Assembly (NCBI GenBank): GCA_009599575.1
Contig: VWND01000008.1
Location: 1,544,975-1,608,974 of the forward strand
Direction of reading: 5' to 3'
DNA: 64,000 bases
DNA from: Blumeriella jaapii
Taxonomy: Eukaryota; Ascomycota; Leotiomycetes; Helotiales; Drepanopezizaceae
In this document: in pieces, positions 22,769 to 34,979 of the stretch
Layout of the letters: each line of letters begins with the position of its first letter
Numbering within the stretch: position 1 is the first letter of the stretch
The notes under the pieces: generated by a model
The model's database searches: none
What the model saw: the letters and a program-made list of their open reading frames with translations, nothing else
Told to the model about the DNA's origin: nothing
Program-made: the position numbers and the translations under genes

Positions 22769-24420
22769 TATTTTAGTCTTTACGAATTAACGCACGGACC
22801 AAGAATAACTTGGCTCCAAAGCCTAATTCTACAGCCTGCGGTATTCGTATTTACTAGTAAAACACCAGCCCATTTCTTAATAGAATCGTTTAATTTTTTT
22901 TATATTTGGGTTATTAATATTAAAACTTATTTAATTCGTTTTATTTTGTACAATTCGATTTATTATTAATCGCAATGCAAACGTTCTACGAATTGAAGCA
23001 CGGACCAAGAATAACTTGGCTCCAAAGCCTAATTCTACAGCCTGCGGTATTCGTATTTACTAGTAAAACACCAGCCCATTTCTTAATAGAATCGTTAAAT
23101 TCTTTTTATATTTGGGTTATTAATATTAAAAGTTATTTAATTTTTTTTATTTTGTACAATTCGATTTATTACTAATCGCAATGCAAACGTTCTACGAATT
23201 GAAGCACGGACCAAGAATAACTTGGCTCCAAAGCTTAATTTTACAGCCTGCGGTATTCGTATTTACTAGTAAAACACCAGCCCATTTCTTAATAAAATCG
23301 TTCAATTCTTTTTATATTTGGGTTATTAATATTAAAACTTATTTAATTCTTTTTATTTTGTACAATTCGATCTATTACTAATCGCAATGCAAACGTTCTA
23401 CGAATTAAAGCACGGACCAAGAATAACTTGGCTCCAAAGCCTAATTCTACAGCCTGCGGTATTCGTATTTACTAGTAAAACACCAGCCCATTTCTTAATA
23501 GAATCGTTCAATTCTTTTTATATTTGGGTTATTAATATTAAAACTTATTTAATTCGTTTTATTTTGTACAATTCGATCTATTACTAATCGCAATGCAAAC
23601 GTTCTACGAATTAAAGCACGGACCAAGAATAACTTGGCTCCAAAGCCTAATTTTACAGCCTGCGGTATTCGTATTTACTAGTAAAACACCAGCCTATTTC
23701 TTAATAGAATCGTTCAATTCTTTTTATATTTGGGTTATTAATATTAAAACTTATTTAATTCTTTTTATTTTGTACAATTCGATTTATTATTAATCGCAAT
23801 GCAAGCGTTTTACGAATTGACGCACGGACCAAGAATAGCTTGGCTCCAAAGCTTAATTCTACAGCCTGCGGTATTCGTATTTACTAGTAAAACACCAGCC
23901 TATTTTTTAATAAAATCGTTTAATTCTTTTTATATTTGGGATATTAATATTAAAACTTATTTAATTTTTTTTATTTCATATAATTCGATTTATTATTAAT
24001 CGCAATGCAAGCGTTTTACGAACTGACGCACGGACCAAGAATAGCTTGGCTCCAAAGCCTAATTCTACAGCCTGCGGTATTCGTATTTACTAGTAAAACA
24101 CCAGCCCATTTCTTAATAGAATCGTTTAATTTTTTTTATATTTGGGTTATTAATATTAAAACTTATTTAATTTTTTTTATTTTATAAAATTCGATTTATT
24201 ATTAATCGCAATGCAAGCGTTTTACGAACTGACGCACGGACCAAGAATAGCTTGGCTCCAAAGCCTAATGCTACAGCCTGCGGTATTCGTATTTACTAGT
24301 AAAATACCAGCCCATTTCTTAATAGAATCGTATAATTCTTTTTATATTTGGGTTATTAATATTAAAACTTATTTAATTTCTTTATTTTATACAATTCGAT
24401 TTATTATTAATCGCAATGCA
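22769..24420 (+). repeat. 206-bp tandem repeat, 8 units (module B)
   Basis: Units start at about 22769, 22975, 23181, 23387, 23593, 23799, 24005 and 24211. The last three use AAGCGTTTTACGAA(T/C)TGACGC at the unit start, a second subtype also found at the ends of the C and D arrays, so the array grew from the left side. The 66-codon frame is kept in nearly all units (one short). Confidence 0.9.
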
Positions 24421-24570
24421 AACGTTCAGAAAATCGTGCACGGTCGCAAAATTTAACTTTCGCTTAAACTTATATTCGCTTAATCTTATATACGCACAAA
24501 ATAAACTTTAAAAAATTATATATTTTATATAATCTAGTCGATCGTATGCTTTCGAAACAAAAGTCCTAAA

Positions 24571-24820
24571 GCATTTATGGTGTAGTGGTTGATGGTTTTT
24601 GTAGGTTTAATTTCTTCGTTACTCTATTAAGAATCCGTAAAGCCACGGAAAAAGGGTTGCTAGGCGTTCTGTTTTAATGTTCCGCCATTCTACTTATAGA
24701 ACCTAGTTGCATGCAAATTCTATGGCTCCGGTCCGTGAATTATTTTACGGGGTTTTGTATATATGGTGAATAAGTATGAGTCGGTGTATCAGTCTGCCCT
24801 TTGCTGTAAGTGTCTTTTTT
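24571..24820 (+). ncRNA. Candidate Pol III transcript / SINE-like structured RNA, copy B
   Basis: A box TGGTGTAGTGG (24578-24588) is intact; B box is GGTTTAATTTC (24604-24614), changed twice by C to T. T6 at 24815-24820. First hairpin is TCCGT/ACGGA, a double change (C-G to T-A) relative to CCCGT/ACGGG in copies C and D that keeps all pairs. Second hairpin TCCGTG/TACGGG keeps pairing through G-U. Probably dead as a promoter because of the B box. Confidence 0.5.
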
Positions 24821-24827
24821 GTAATTT

Positions 24828-25150
24828 AATTTAATTAATTAAAGTTTTCGAATAATTTATTTAATTAAAGTTTTCGAATAATTTATTTAATTAAAGTTTT
24901 CGAATAATTTATTTAATTAAAATTATCGTTGCTATAGGCTACGCGAAAACTTTAATTAATTAAAGTTTTGAAAATTTTTCAAAACCATACACACCACCCA
25001 AATTATCAAAACTCTCAAAAAACCCCCTCCCAAAACCCTCAAAACCACTAAAACCTCCAAAACCTCTAAAAACCCCCAAAACTACCAAAACCATCAAAAC
25101 TTCCAAAACTCCCAAAACTTTCAAAACTTCAAAAACTTCAAAAAAACCCC
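24828..25150 (+). repeat. AT repeats, palindrome and CCAAAA tract (module B)
   Basis: Four ~26-bp AATTAAAGTTTTCGAATAAT units, an uninterrupted GCGAAAACTTTAAT (the empty target of the MULE-like element in module A), the GTTTTGAAAA/TTTTCAAAAC palindrome near 24965, and a CCAAAA tract about 60 bases shorter than in module A. Confidence 0.8.
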
Positions 25151-27671
25151 TAAAAAAACTTATTTTTATTTTCTTCGAATTTCTTCGATTATACGATTTT
25201 TTTTAAAAAAATTCGATATGTTAAACATTCAAGTATTTTCTATCCTTTTGATAAACAGCGCTAATATTTATTATTTTAGTAACTTTCGTACTACTAACGA
25301 TTTAAATTCTAAACAAGCGTTTCAAGATTTACCTGATTTTCAATTTTTATTTTATTATATAGATTTTGAATTATTGCTTTGTTTGTTTTGTAATTCATTT
25401 ATTACTGGATTTGAATAATATATACGTAAAAACCATTTCCATTTAATTTCAAAAAACGATCGAAATAAATTAATTAAACAAGGCTTAATTATTTATTAAT
25501 CGTTAAAAATCGAATCTTTGAAAAACAGTTTAGAATTAATACGACTTTTTTTTTTTATTAGAATTCGACAAAAAAAAAAAACCTTTTCCAGAACTCGAAA
25601 TATCGTAAAACAATTTTAAATGCGATTTTTGTTTTTTAATTCTAGCAAATCGTATAAATATTAAAAAACATATTAAAAAAATTTATACAAATAAAATCGA
25701 GATTATTGTTGCAAATGATATTAGTAAATATTATTCAATTGTAACTATTTAATTATTTGAAAGAAATAGATGGTATTTCGAAGTTAAACAAATTGATAAT
25801 TCAGTAAACGAAATCGAAGATAATATTTATTTTAATGAGATTTCAGAAGATTTACCATCTGATTTGTTAATAGCTTAAAATTTATTAATCGAAGAATTAA
25901 ATTTAAAAGAATTTTTATTCTACGAAAATTTAAATTCGTTTAAAATAAATCTTAGCGATAATTTAACCAATTTTCAAGCAAAAACTCGATATGCTGAATT
26001 TATTTAAAATTATAAGCCGCAAGAATTATACGATTTATATGAATTATATAATTAAGATAAAGACGACGAATTGATTAAATTTATAATCGATAATATTTAA
26101 GAAATTTTTTATTTAAGTTTAGATAAAATTATTTGAATAAATAAAAGTCATTTAAATATTTTAAATAGTTTTGAGCCTAATAAAATAGGTAATAAAGAAT
26201 TTAAAATATTACTTACATCGAAATCTCGCGTCGATTATTTTGCTTTTTTTAATAATTTTATTACTTTTTTCTTTCGTAGTTATAATTTAAAATTATATAA
26301 AACTAGTAAACCGATTTTTAAAATCGATACAAAACTAAAAGAAAAAATTGACGATTTATTATTATAAGCGATTGATTATATAAACGATTTAAAAATTGAA
26401 GTTTTATCGAAAGATTTCACAAAAACTATTAATCGAAATATAAATAAAGCTTATAATAATCGAATTTTAATCGACGATTTTATCGAGTGATAATTCTGAA
26501 ATTGAATTCGATAATTTTATAAGCAATGAATTTATATTATCGGATGATAGCAATTTAAGTAATATTAGTAATAATAGCAATACTTCGAATAATTTTTGGT
26601 TTTTTTGGAAGATTATTAAACGTAGATACAGAGCAAAATTCTTATATTTCATTTTTTAAAAAAATATAAAAATTCTGAAACTGATCGTAATCTTTTGTTA
26701 ATCGAATTTCAAAAATTATTAAGTAATATTATTTTTGAAATTTTAATTTAAAAACAAAATTTAAATATATTCGAAAGTTTTATTAACGCTTATTTTACAA
26801 TTAAAAGTTTAAGATTTAATTTTATTTTACGAGATATTCTAGATTTATCTGGCTATTATTCTAAATTTATATATTGCTCGCAATTAATATTTTTAAATAA
26901 AGCTATAAATATTTTTGTTTGTAATTCTTAAAGTAATTTAAATGATATTTTAACTAAATTAATGAATAATTTTTTTAAAAATAATTCGAATATTGTATTA
27001 AGCGAATTGCTATTACACCGATCGTTTTGTTTTATTGTAAATAAAAATCTTTCAAGCAATAGCAATGTTACAATTTATAGTTTGACTGAAAATACAGTTA
27101 GTTATAAAAACGTTGTTTTAAGTATTGATAATTTGCGATTTGTATTTAAAGAATTAATTTTAGAAACCGAGCAAATATTAAAAAACGATTGTTTTTTTAA
27201 TATTTCAGAAAGCGAATATAGTTATATTACGTTAGATGATTTTGCAAAATACGAAGATCGTAATAATACGACGCCTTTTTTTATTTTTCAAAGATTTATA
27301 TTTTAATAAAAAAGCAAACGATAAATGGTTATTTAATAAAATTATTAAATCGTTAGAATTACGAGTTCGTTTTTTATAATTTTTCGAATTAAAAATTACA
27401 AATTAAATCCTAAGCAATTAAAGTTTATTTAAAATTAAATTTCAATTTAAAAAAGTTATTTTTGATTGATTTTTATTTAGATTGTGGTTTATCTATTCGA
27501 GGAACCGAACTTATTTCATTTAGAAGTTGTAATTCGCGTAAAGATAAAAAGAGAATTATTTTTTGATATTGGAAGTGGTTTATTTATTATGAATATTAGT
27601 AAATTTAAATCGTAATATTTTAGTGAAAAGCTAGCTTCGAATATAAAATATATTCTTTTAAAAGTTAGTAT

Positions 27672-27844
27672 TGTGACGAACCTCATATATTTCCCCTTAA
27701 GATACAGACGAAGAGCTGAAAGAAAGGAAGCTCTCGGGGCGAACTATATACACTGTAGAACCCCCTGGCCCTGGCGCTACGCCAGAACTGTAACGGAAGG
27801 CTGAACAGCCGAAAGCCGAACAGCCGAATGGCCGGGCCGTTTAC
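27672..27844 (-). repeat. Gag-only element, left (3') LTR
   Basis: Matches 29603-29774. Contains CTGAACAGCCGAAAGCCGAA, a short internal duplication. The outer end differs (GTTTACC versus GTTACA). Confidence 0.88.
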
Positions 27845-27979
27845 CCCCCCCTCCGAAAAAAAGCTGGCCTCTCAGCTGTACAGAAAATTATACCGAAGGT
27901 TCGGCACACCGAAATAAAACGAACGAACGACTGCAATTGCAATTAAAGAATAAAGGAGTGTAAAAATGAAAGAAAACCA

Positions 27980-29149
27980 CTACTGAAAACCCCACTCCGA
28001 ACCGTCCGAAAACTCCTCAGCCAGTGCAGCCTGAATTTCAGCCTCATCTTTATCGCCGTACAAACCGATTGCAGCCATTTGCTTTCGTTTCAAAACGTCG
28101 CGAAGTATGGCGGGTCTGAATTTGCAGCCCGCAATCCAGTGATTTGTACCGCCGCATTTAGTACAGCAGTTTGCACGGCGCCAGGTCTTTTTTTGAGCTA
28201 TCGATAAATTGGGAGCCCTAGGTAGAATTGGATATTTCTGATTCAAAATTAAAGTTTCGTTTTTGTTAATTGCATTTGAAACTTCGATTGCGCTTAATTT
28301 ATTAATACGTTCGAGCTTTTCTCGTTCTTTTCGTTTCTGCTTTTCGATTTGCGTAATATCCATCGGGTCGCCAGCGTCGTATATCAGCCGGCGGGTCGGC
28401 GTATTCGTACGCATACCGACCATCCTAGGGGGGGGGTTGCGAGAGGTGTTGCGAGGGGTGCTGGGGCCGGGCTGGCCCGAAAAAAAAAAAGAAGGGCCGA
28501 AATTGACTGATCGGGAACCCGAACCAACTAAACGCTGTAAAAATGCAACGTATGCGATCCAAATGGTAAAAAGGTCCATATGGCCCCTGAATAGCCTTTT
28601 CACCGGGTCGGCTAAACCATTTCGAAATGCGACGATTTTGGCTATATCATCCCAATTAATACGACTTTCGTACAGCAAACGCTGAAAAGTTGCAATATAA
28701 AACTGCAAAAAGCTGGAATCTTATTTGCACGTTAATAGTCGGTTTTTTGCCTTCTGAACCTTATTCGGGTTATCGTACATTCGGCGCAGTTTTTCGAGTA
28801 AAATATAATAACTCCAGGATTAATATAATTCGGCCGAAAAAAGCAGAGGTAAAATTAGCGATTAGCAGTTGCTTTCGAAATTTGCAAAAACGTAATAAAA
28901 CTAAGCGGTAGCGTTGCCGATTAACTGGCCGTCGACTCGTAATTTGGCTTTAATTAAAAAGTACTATATATCCCATTTGGCCCCATCAAACTTGACAAAA
29001 TCGGATAAACACGGCCTGGGCCGACGATTTTCGGTCAGATCGTCGATTCGTATATCGAGGTTTTCCAGCTGCTGCTCGAATTCTAAAATGCGTTGCTGCA
29101 TTTGTAGTTGAATAGAACTGGCAGAGCCTTCAGGAAGTGGTGTAAACAT
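27980..29149 (-). pseudogene. Gag protein of the non-autonomous LTR element
   Basis: Minus-strand gag. An ATG at 29149 opens MFTPLPEGSASSIQLQMQQR with a short coiled-coil-like stretch and RPRPCLSDFVKFDGAKWDI, the start of a Gypsy capsid (P-KFDG motif). The middle (28964-28709) is in frame but has about five TAG/TAA codons where Trp or Gln fit, then an open 242-codon part (28708-27980) with FQRLLYESRINWDDIAKIVA, a basic Ser/Pro-rich linker, and CCTKCGGTNHWIAGCKF, an intact CX2CX4HX4C knuckle. It ends in an acidic tail. The stops look like mild RIP; without them the protein would be about 390 residues. Confidence 0.85.
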
Positions 29150-29602
29150 AGCTGTATGACGTAGCTAGTCTAGAAACGAATGAATATCGAATAAACAGAT
29201 AAACAAAGGGGAGGTTGGCGCTGTAGTAGCTGTCGGGGGTGCTTTTGGGTCGGAAGCACCAAGTTATCGGTGGGAGTAGTCGTATTGAAGTGTTGTAAGG
29301 CGGTGCACGCTAGTATGGCGGTAGCGTACGAGAAGGTGCAATAATCGTAGTAGAAGTAGGTAGGTGGCGCAATTGATCGGAAGCGCCTGAAACAATAAAT
29401 TTCGGAAGGTGTAGAATGGTGCGAGAGGTCGGATACACCGGAAACGATATAATGGCGAGAATTGTAGTCGATAAAAAGGGTTAATAAATCAATAAATGGG
29501 CATTCGCAGATCCCGAACAATAAAAGTGCGCCCGCAGGCCAATAAACCAATATTAATAAAGTTAATAAATACGACGCTACTCCGAACGAAGGGTTTGTAT
29601 AA
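29150..29602 (-). other. Gag-only element leader
   Basis: Untranslated leader between the right (5') LTR and gag. A minus-strand open stretch (29170-29550) is Ser/Thr/Tyr-rich and resembles nothing; I do not call it a gene. The bases beside the LTR (TTATACAAACCC on the minus strand) would be the primer-binding site but match no tRNA end I recognise. Confidence 0.4.
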
Positions 29603-29774
29603 TGTGACGAACCTTATATATTTCCCTTAAGATACAGACGAAGAGCTGAAAGAAAGGAAGCTCTCGGGGCGAACTATATACACTGTAGAACCCCCTGGCC
29701 CTGGCGCTACGCCAGAACTGTAACGGAAGGCTGAACAGCCGAAAGCCGAACAGCCGAATGGCCGGGCCGTTACA
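29603..29774 (-). repeat. Gag-only element, right (5') LTR
   Basis: 172 bp, TGTGACGAACC to GGGCCGTTACA, followed by target duplication AGTAT. Confidence 0.9.
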
Positions 29775-30331
29775 AGTATTTTAGTATTATATTATATGGT
29801 TTTAGTAGAACCATTTATTAGAATATTAAATATTAGTATTTCGGCGAATAATAATTAATATAAAACAGTTAGTGCTTATTTTTTTATATAAACAAAAGAT
29901 TTTTAAAATCGGCCGATATTTTTAATTATTTAAAATCATTTTGTTTAGTAAAAATTGGTCAATTTTTAATTATTTAAAAATATCGTTAAATTATTGTAGC
30001 TATTATTAAATATTTTATAAAAGAAAATTTTGATATTAATTTTATTATATTAATTAATTCTAATAATAGTTTTACGAATAATAAGCTTTAAGCGAATTAA
30101 ATGAATTATTCGTTAATAATTGAAGAATTAAATTATGGCCGTAATTCGAATACTTTCGAAAATACGCGAGGCGATTTGCAATCAAAGTATTTACAATTTT
30201 GCCTTCGTTATTTTGATTTTTTCGGCTTAAATAATAAAGAAATTATTAATAATTTATTTTTAAATAATTTCGATATTATTAATAAAGTTAAAATTAATAA
30301 AAACAAAACTGAATCTTTGACTTTTGCATTA

Positions 30332-30590
30332 TGTTACGACCCTGGCCTGGCTAATAGTAGTTGCCAATAGTATAATTGCCAGTGGTATAGTTGCCAGTGG
30401 TATGAATGCTGGTGGTATTGGATTAAGATTTGGGCACGGACCATCTCGGCCATTAGGCCTCGCGCTAAATCACGTGACTTATAAGCGCAATCCATTGTAT
30501 ATAAAATTCGCGATCCCGAGCATTTTAGCTCGGTGTTTTTTTTTCAATTTATATGCGTATCTTTTGGTTTATATTATTTCGATTATCCTT
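30332..30590 (+). repeat. Gypsy-4 copy 1, 5' LTR
   Basis: Has a short tandem repeat of AGTGGTATAGTTGCC type (30357-30415), GCACGGACCA (30434-30443), CACGTGACTTATAAGCGCAA, and hairpin CCGAGC/GCTCGG followed by a T8 run. The right end is approximate because the 3' copies end in mutated sequence. Confidence 0.82.
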
Positions 30591-30900
30591 AAGCTAATTA
30601 TAATATAAAAAAAAACCAAACAACTTTCGCTGAAAAGCTTTATATCTACGATTAAAAACTCGATTTACTTTTGCAATTCGAATTTTTTTCAAACCGTTCG
30701 TACCGACGTTTATTTATCGGTGTTTTAATCAAAACTTTCTTTTATTGATTTTATTTTTAAAAAAAGCTGGAATCTTTTTTTTTTATTAATTCGATCTGCT
30801 TTTGCAATTCGAATCGCTTTTTTTTAATATTATAACATTTTATACTTTTTTTATAAATCGACGCGGCATTCGAAAACAAACGCAACCCGTACGATTCGGT
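30591..30900 (+). other. Gypsy-4 copy 1 leader
   Basis: AT-rich, no reading frame worth naming; contains two CGATCTGCTTTTGCAATTCG-type direct repeats (about 30660 and 30795). Confidence 0.4.
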
Positions 30901-32240
30901 TTCGAATTAGCATTTCCATTTTTTGCTTTTGTTTTTAACGCTTTTTAATTTCCATTCGTTTTAAGCTTTTTCGACGATTTTAATAGCGAATTTTTATTTC
31001 ACGACTTTTTTACCGAATTATAGTTATTTGCAATCGATTTATTTATTAAATTTTTTCGTTTTATAATCGAATTTAAAATCGAATTGTACGACGCTGACAT
31101 TTTAATATTTTTAAACCGACGAATGCTTTTACGATTGCCTAGCATATCTGCTAACGCTAAAAAATTTATTACGGCCTAGCAGTTTTAAATCGTTTAAATA
31201 ATCGCTTAAGCTATCGCCGCCGCTCGCTTTTCAATTTCCGCTAATATCGCTCGCGACGCTTTTTTTCTATTTCGAGCTTCGCGCGCTTTTATCGCAAATT
31301 TCCAATTAATTTTCAAATACTATTTTTCCGTTCTCGATTTAGCTATTTTTCGAATCGAATTATTTAAAATCAAATACTTTCGCTACGCTTTCAGCGATTA
31401 TTAAAAAAAAATTAAATATAACGCATAAAAAATAAATATAAAACTATTTATTAAAAAATATTTAAAAAATTTTATATAAAATATAAATTAAGCCAAAATA
31501 TATTTTAAATATATTATTAAAAAAGCAAAAACCATTATTTTAAAGCATCTGAACCCCGAGTTCCATAATTAAGCCCAATCGGCCCGAAACGTTTTTCGTA
31601 TTTTTAATCAGCGCTTTTTTAATTACAACCGCGTTTAATTTGCTAAATTATAATATAACAAGCTTTATATAAACAACGGTTAAATTTATAATAACTTTCG
31701 TTTTTTATTTATTCGCTACGCAATTATTAACAAAATTATTAAAAACCGTTGATTTAAAAATATATACGAAAAAATTATTTTTATTTTTAAATACGACTTC
31801 CGAATAAAAAAGTATAAAATAAATAATAATTATATTATTTTAAACGAGTTTTTAGCCGTTGCGAATAAAAAATCACGTAATATCCGAGCTAAAAAAATAG
31901 CTTTTATTCGTCGTATAAATTATTTTTTTTTTATTATAACTTTTGTTAATCAGAATTTTAAACGTATTTCCGGTATTTTTAAAACTTTATAATATTTTAC
32001 CTTTTTAGCCCTTTTTGCTCGCACAGCTTTTTTTTTTTTTAGCAGAAATTCTTACGAGCGTATAGCTGCCACTTTTGCTATTTTCGGTTTTCCCCGTTTG
32101 GCTACGCGTTTTTTTAGCGTTTATTATAATTGCGGCAAGCCCGGCCATTTCGCAAACGTTTGTTTCGACGCTAAATTTAATCGTAAAATCGCCGAAATAA
32201 TTATCGACGAAAAGCAAAACGATTTGTTAAAAAACTTTTA
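30900..32240 (+). pseudogene. Gypsy-4 copy 1 gag relic
   Basis: Broken frames of basic, Phe-rich sequence end in a knuckle at 32122-32163 reading YYNCGKPGHFANVC: CX2CX4HX4C with the first Cys now Tyr (TGT to TAT). Closely followed by FDAKFNRKIAEIIIDEKQND. The start is not determinable. A 20-base T run near 32025 sits within the coding part. Confidence 0.72.
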
Positions 32241-32339
32241 AGCCGTGGCAAAAATTTTTATTATAGCAAAAAATTCGATTTATAAAAAAATTTAAAATTT
32301 AACCAGCGTTTTTTAATAAAAAAGCGACAGTTTTTAATT

Positions 32340-32620
32340 TTTATAAAACTAATACGTAATAAATCATATATTAAAATATTTATATATATCGATAACGGAG
32401 CTAATATTTTCGATGCGATTAAAACTTTTTTAACGTATTAATTTTCTTAACGTTTCGAAGTAAATTTTATTCGGCTGCACAAATTTATTATATTTACCGG
32501 CTATAATAGCGAACCGAAAAAGCTTATTTTTTTTATTATTCTTTTTTTTTTTACGATTAACCGACGTTGTATAAATTTTTTTTTTTTAATTATAAACCTA
32601 AGCTTTACCGACGTTTTTAT
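32340..32620 (+). pseudogene. Gypsy-4 copy 1 protease relic
   Basis: Reads YISITELIF / DNGANIFDAIKTFLTY with the active-site Asp at 32391 (DSGAN changed to DNGAN), then RFEVNFIRLHKFIIFTGYNS. Typical Gypsy aspartic protease loop and flap-proximal segments. Confidence 0.65.
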
Positions 32621-33289
32621 TAATCGCAAATTTTTATAATACTACGACTTGAAACAAGCGTATAACCAAGAAAAAAACAAAATAAAATAACTATTCGATA
32701 TGCTTATTATTTTTTATTTTAACGAACAATTATTCGTCGATTTTAATTAGCGAATAAAACCCAAAATATTTAATCGCATATATTAAAAAAATACAAACAA
32801 ACGAAACAGCGTAATAAAAGCTTTGCATATTTTTGCTAATATTTTTACGACGATTAAAAAAGCTTATTTAAGCTTTAAAGCTAATAAACCCTCCACGTTT
32901 ATACGAAATCTCAAAAGCAATTTACATAAAATAAAAAAGTTTTTTATTAGCAGTTTTTAAACCGATCAAGCCGATTTTTCCAATCGTGCTAATTACTATT
33001 TTTTTTACTTTTAATTATAATATTAATTGTATTTCCGCTTTTGCATTCAGCGCTTTACAAATACGTTACGAAAAGCGAATGCGAGCCGTAAAAAAAAAAA
33101 AGTTATTATTATTTAACGACTGCACGTTTATTACTTTTATATACGATATAAATAAAAAACGTTTTCGCCGTACGAAAATCGCCGAATTTGAAAAAGTTAT
33201 ATAGCTTGCGGTAATAAAAAACATTTTCGTTTCCGACGCTTTGCAAACCAAATATAACGATAATATAATTTTTATAAAAAAGCTTTTTT

Positions 33290-34720
33290 TAATTTAATAT
33301 TCGAAATTCGAAAAACTGTTTTATAAGCAAAAAAACGATAAGCTCGCTTTCCGCCGCTTCGATATAAATTATAAAATATATTTTGCTACGGAAAATACGC
33401 TTTTTATAAAACTATTTAAACGCTTTATAAATAAACAGCTTACAAAAATCAAAAGTTATATTTTCGATAATTTGCATAAAAGTTTTATTAAACCTTTTAA
33501 TGCTTTTTTCGCCGCCCCGATTTTATTTATTAAAAAATCAAACGGTTTTATACGCTTATATATCGATTATCGCAAGCTTAACGATTTTACGAAAAAGAAT
33601 TTTTATTTTTTTTTTACTTTTAATCGACGAAATACTAGCGCGAATTATTAAAATTAAAATATTTACGAAAATTAATATTTAATAAATATTTAATCGAATT
33701 CGAATATTCGAAAAATTTAAAAAACTAATCAGTTTTCGTATCCGATACGGCATATATAAATATAAAATTTTTTCGTTCGGCTTTATTAATAAGCCCGTTA
33801 TATTTTAACGCTTTATTAATAATATTTTTATAAAACATTTGAATAATTTTTGCTCGGCGTATTTTAACGATATTTTTATTTACTTCGCGAATAATTTAAA
33901 ATATAAAATCTACGTTAAAAAAATTTTATCGATTCTGAAAAAATACGGCTTAGAAATTAATATTAAAAAATGCGAATTTAATATTACGAAAACCAAATTT
34001 TTAAATTTCGTTATTAATATTTAAAATATTAAAATAAACCCGGAAAAAATCGCTATTATTAAAAATTAGTAATATATAGCGAATATGCGAAGCGTGCAAA
34101 GCTTTTTAAGCTTTTGCAATTTTTATAAACGTTTTATAGCCGGCTATAGCCGTATTTGCCGCCTTTTCATTGCTTTTATAAGCAAAAACATTTTTTTTTC
34201 GTATTCGAAAAAAAGCAGAAAAAACGCATAGGAAATATTACGCAAAATCTTGTTAAATGCTTTTATTTTATGTCATTACGACCCTTATAAGCAAACGCGC
34301 CTGAAAAACCGATTTTTTTTTTAATAAAATAATAATTGGCGTATTATCGCAATTGCAAAAAAATAACTTTTATTATTCGGTCGGTTTTTTTTTTTTAAAA
34401 TTATAATCGACGCCGAATTTAATTATCCGATCTACGACAAAAAGCTTTTCGTTATTTTTCGCTTTTTCAAAAATTATAAGCCGAAGCTGTTAAACGCTTA
34501 AAAAAACGTATATATATATACCGATCACCGCGTTTTTAAAATATTTTATAATAATTAAAAACTTTTCGGCCCGATAAGCCCGATAAACCGAATTTTTCGC
34601 CGATTTTTATTTTATAATTATATATCGGTCGGAAATTATTAATACGTTCGCTAATACTTTTTTTCGCAAAAATCAAAATATTTTTTTATTAAAAACGCGA
34701 CAGCGAATAGCTCGGAAATA
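33290..34720 (+). pseudogene. Gypsy-4 copy 1 reverse transcriptase and RNase H relic
   Basis: Fingers: AFFAAPILFIKKSNGFIRLY then IDYRKLNDFTKKNFYF and LIDEILARIIKIKIFTKINI (33500-33682). Palm: FCSAYFNDIFIYFANNLKYK with YFND at 33860-33871, so the first catalytic Asp of YLDD is Asn. Then LEINIKKCEFNITKTKFLNF. Thumb and RNase H follow in broken frames (34050-34720). 34190-34535 holds several homopolymer-length differences from copy 2. Confidence 0.8.
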
Positions 34721-34979
34721 GCAAATGTTTTCAAACGATAAATTAAATCTTTAAATTTTAAAAAAAATAACTGCTAAAAGCATAGCCACGTTAACGTTTA
34801 TAAAAATAGCGTTCGATAAACGCGATAACGGCAGTATTTTTTCCGAAAACGAAAAAAATAATAAAAACGAAAAAAATAAAATGTTTATAAAAAAATCCGC
34901 AGATTTAATTTTCGTAATCGCGTACGATATATATAATTATATAATTATAAACGATTTATTACAAACTAATAAAAACTTT

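Larger units (their letters stand above)
27672..29774 (-). mobile_element. Gag-only (non-autonomous) LTR retrotransposon, 2.1 kb
   Basis: LTRs 27672-27844 and 29603-29774 are nearly identical (one C/T and one or two length differences). The outer bases are TGTGACGAACC and CCGTTACA. The 5-bp duplication AGTAT stands at 27667-27671 and 29775-29779. A G-run on the minus strand (27845-27855) beside the left LTR is a polypurine tract and sets the orientation as minus. The only coding content is a gag; there is no pol, so it would depend on a helper. It is conspicuously GC-richer than the helicase it sits in, so it arrived after most of the RIP there. Confidence 0.9.
25218..30331 (+). pseudogene. 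Telomere-linked RecQ-type helicase relic, copy B (interrupted twice)
   Basis: ATG at 25218 opens MLNIQVFSILLINSANIYYF, running 66 codons to ITGFE, where the CAA of copy C is TAA. Later pieces include the second finger, an LSELLLHRSFCFIVNKNLSS stretch in a 114-codon open piece (26962-27306), and the CNSRKDKR segment. The gene is interrupted at 27672-29774 by a gag-only LTR element (target duplication AGTAT) and resumes with TSILVLYYMVLVEPF-type sequence to LTFAL, where the LTR of a chromovirus begins at 30332. The ATPase domain is absent. A short tract TTTTTTTTTATTAGAATTCGACAAAAAAAAAA near 25550-25580 replaces part of the FDLKPF codons. Confidence 0.8.

Noticed and set aside
15641..24420. CRISPR-like array
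   Set aside because: Units are tandem with no short repeat/unique spacer alternation, and the context is eukaryotic.
28263..28685. 140-codon plus-strand frame
   Set aside because: Antisense shadow of the gag open part on the minus strand, which has the CCHC knuckle.
29170..29550. 126-codon minus-strand frame in the gag-only element
   Set aside because: No homology or motif, lies in the expected leader region, composition-driven.
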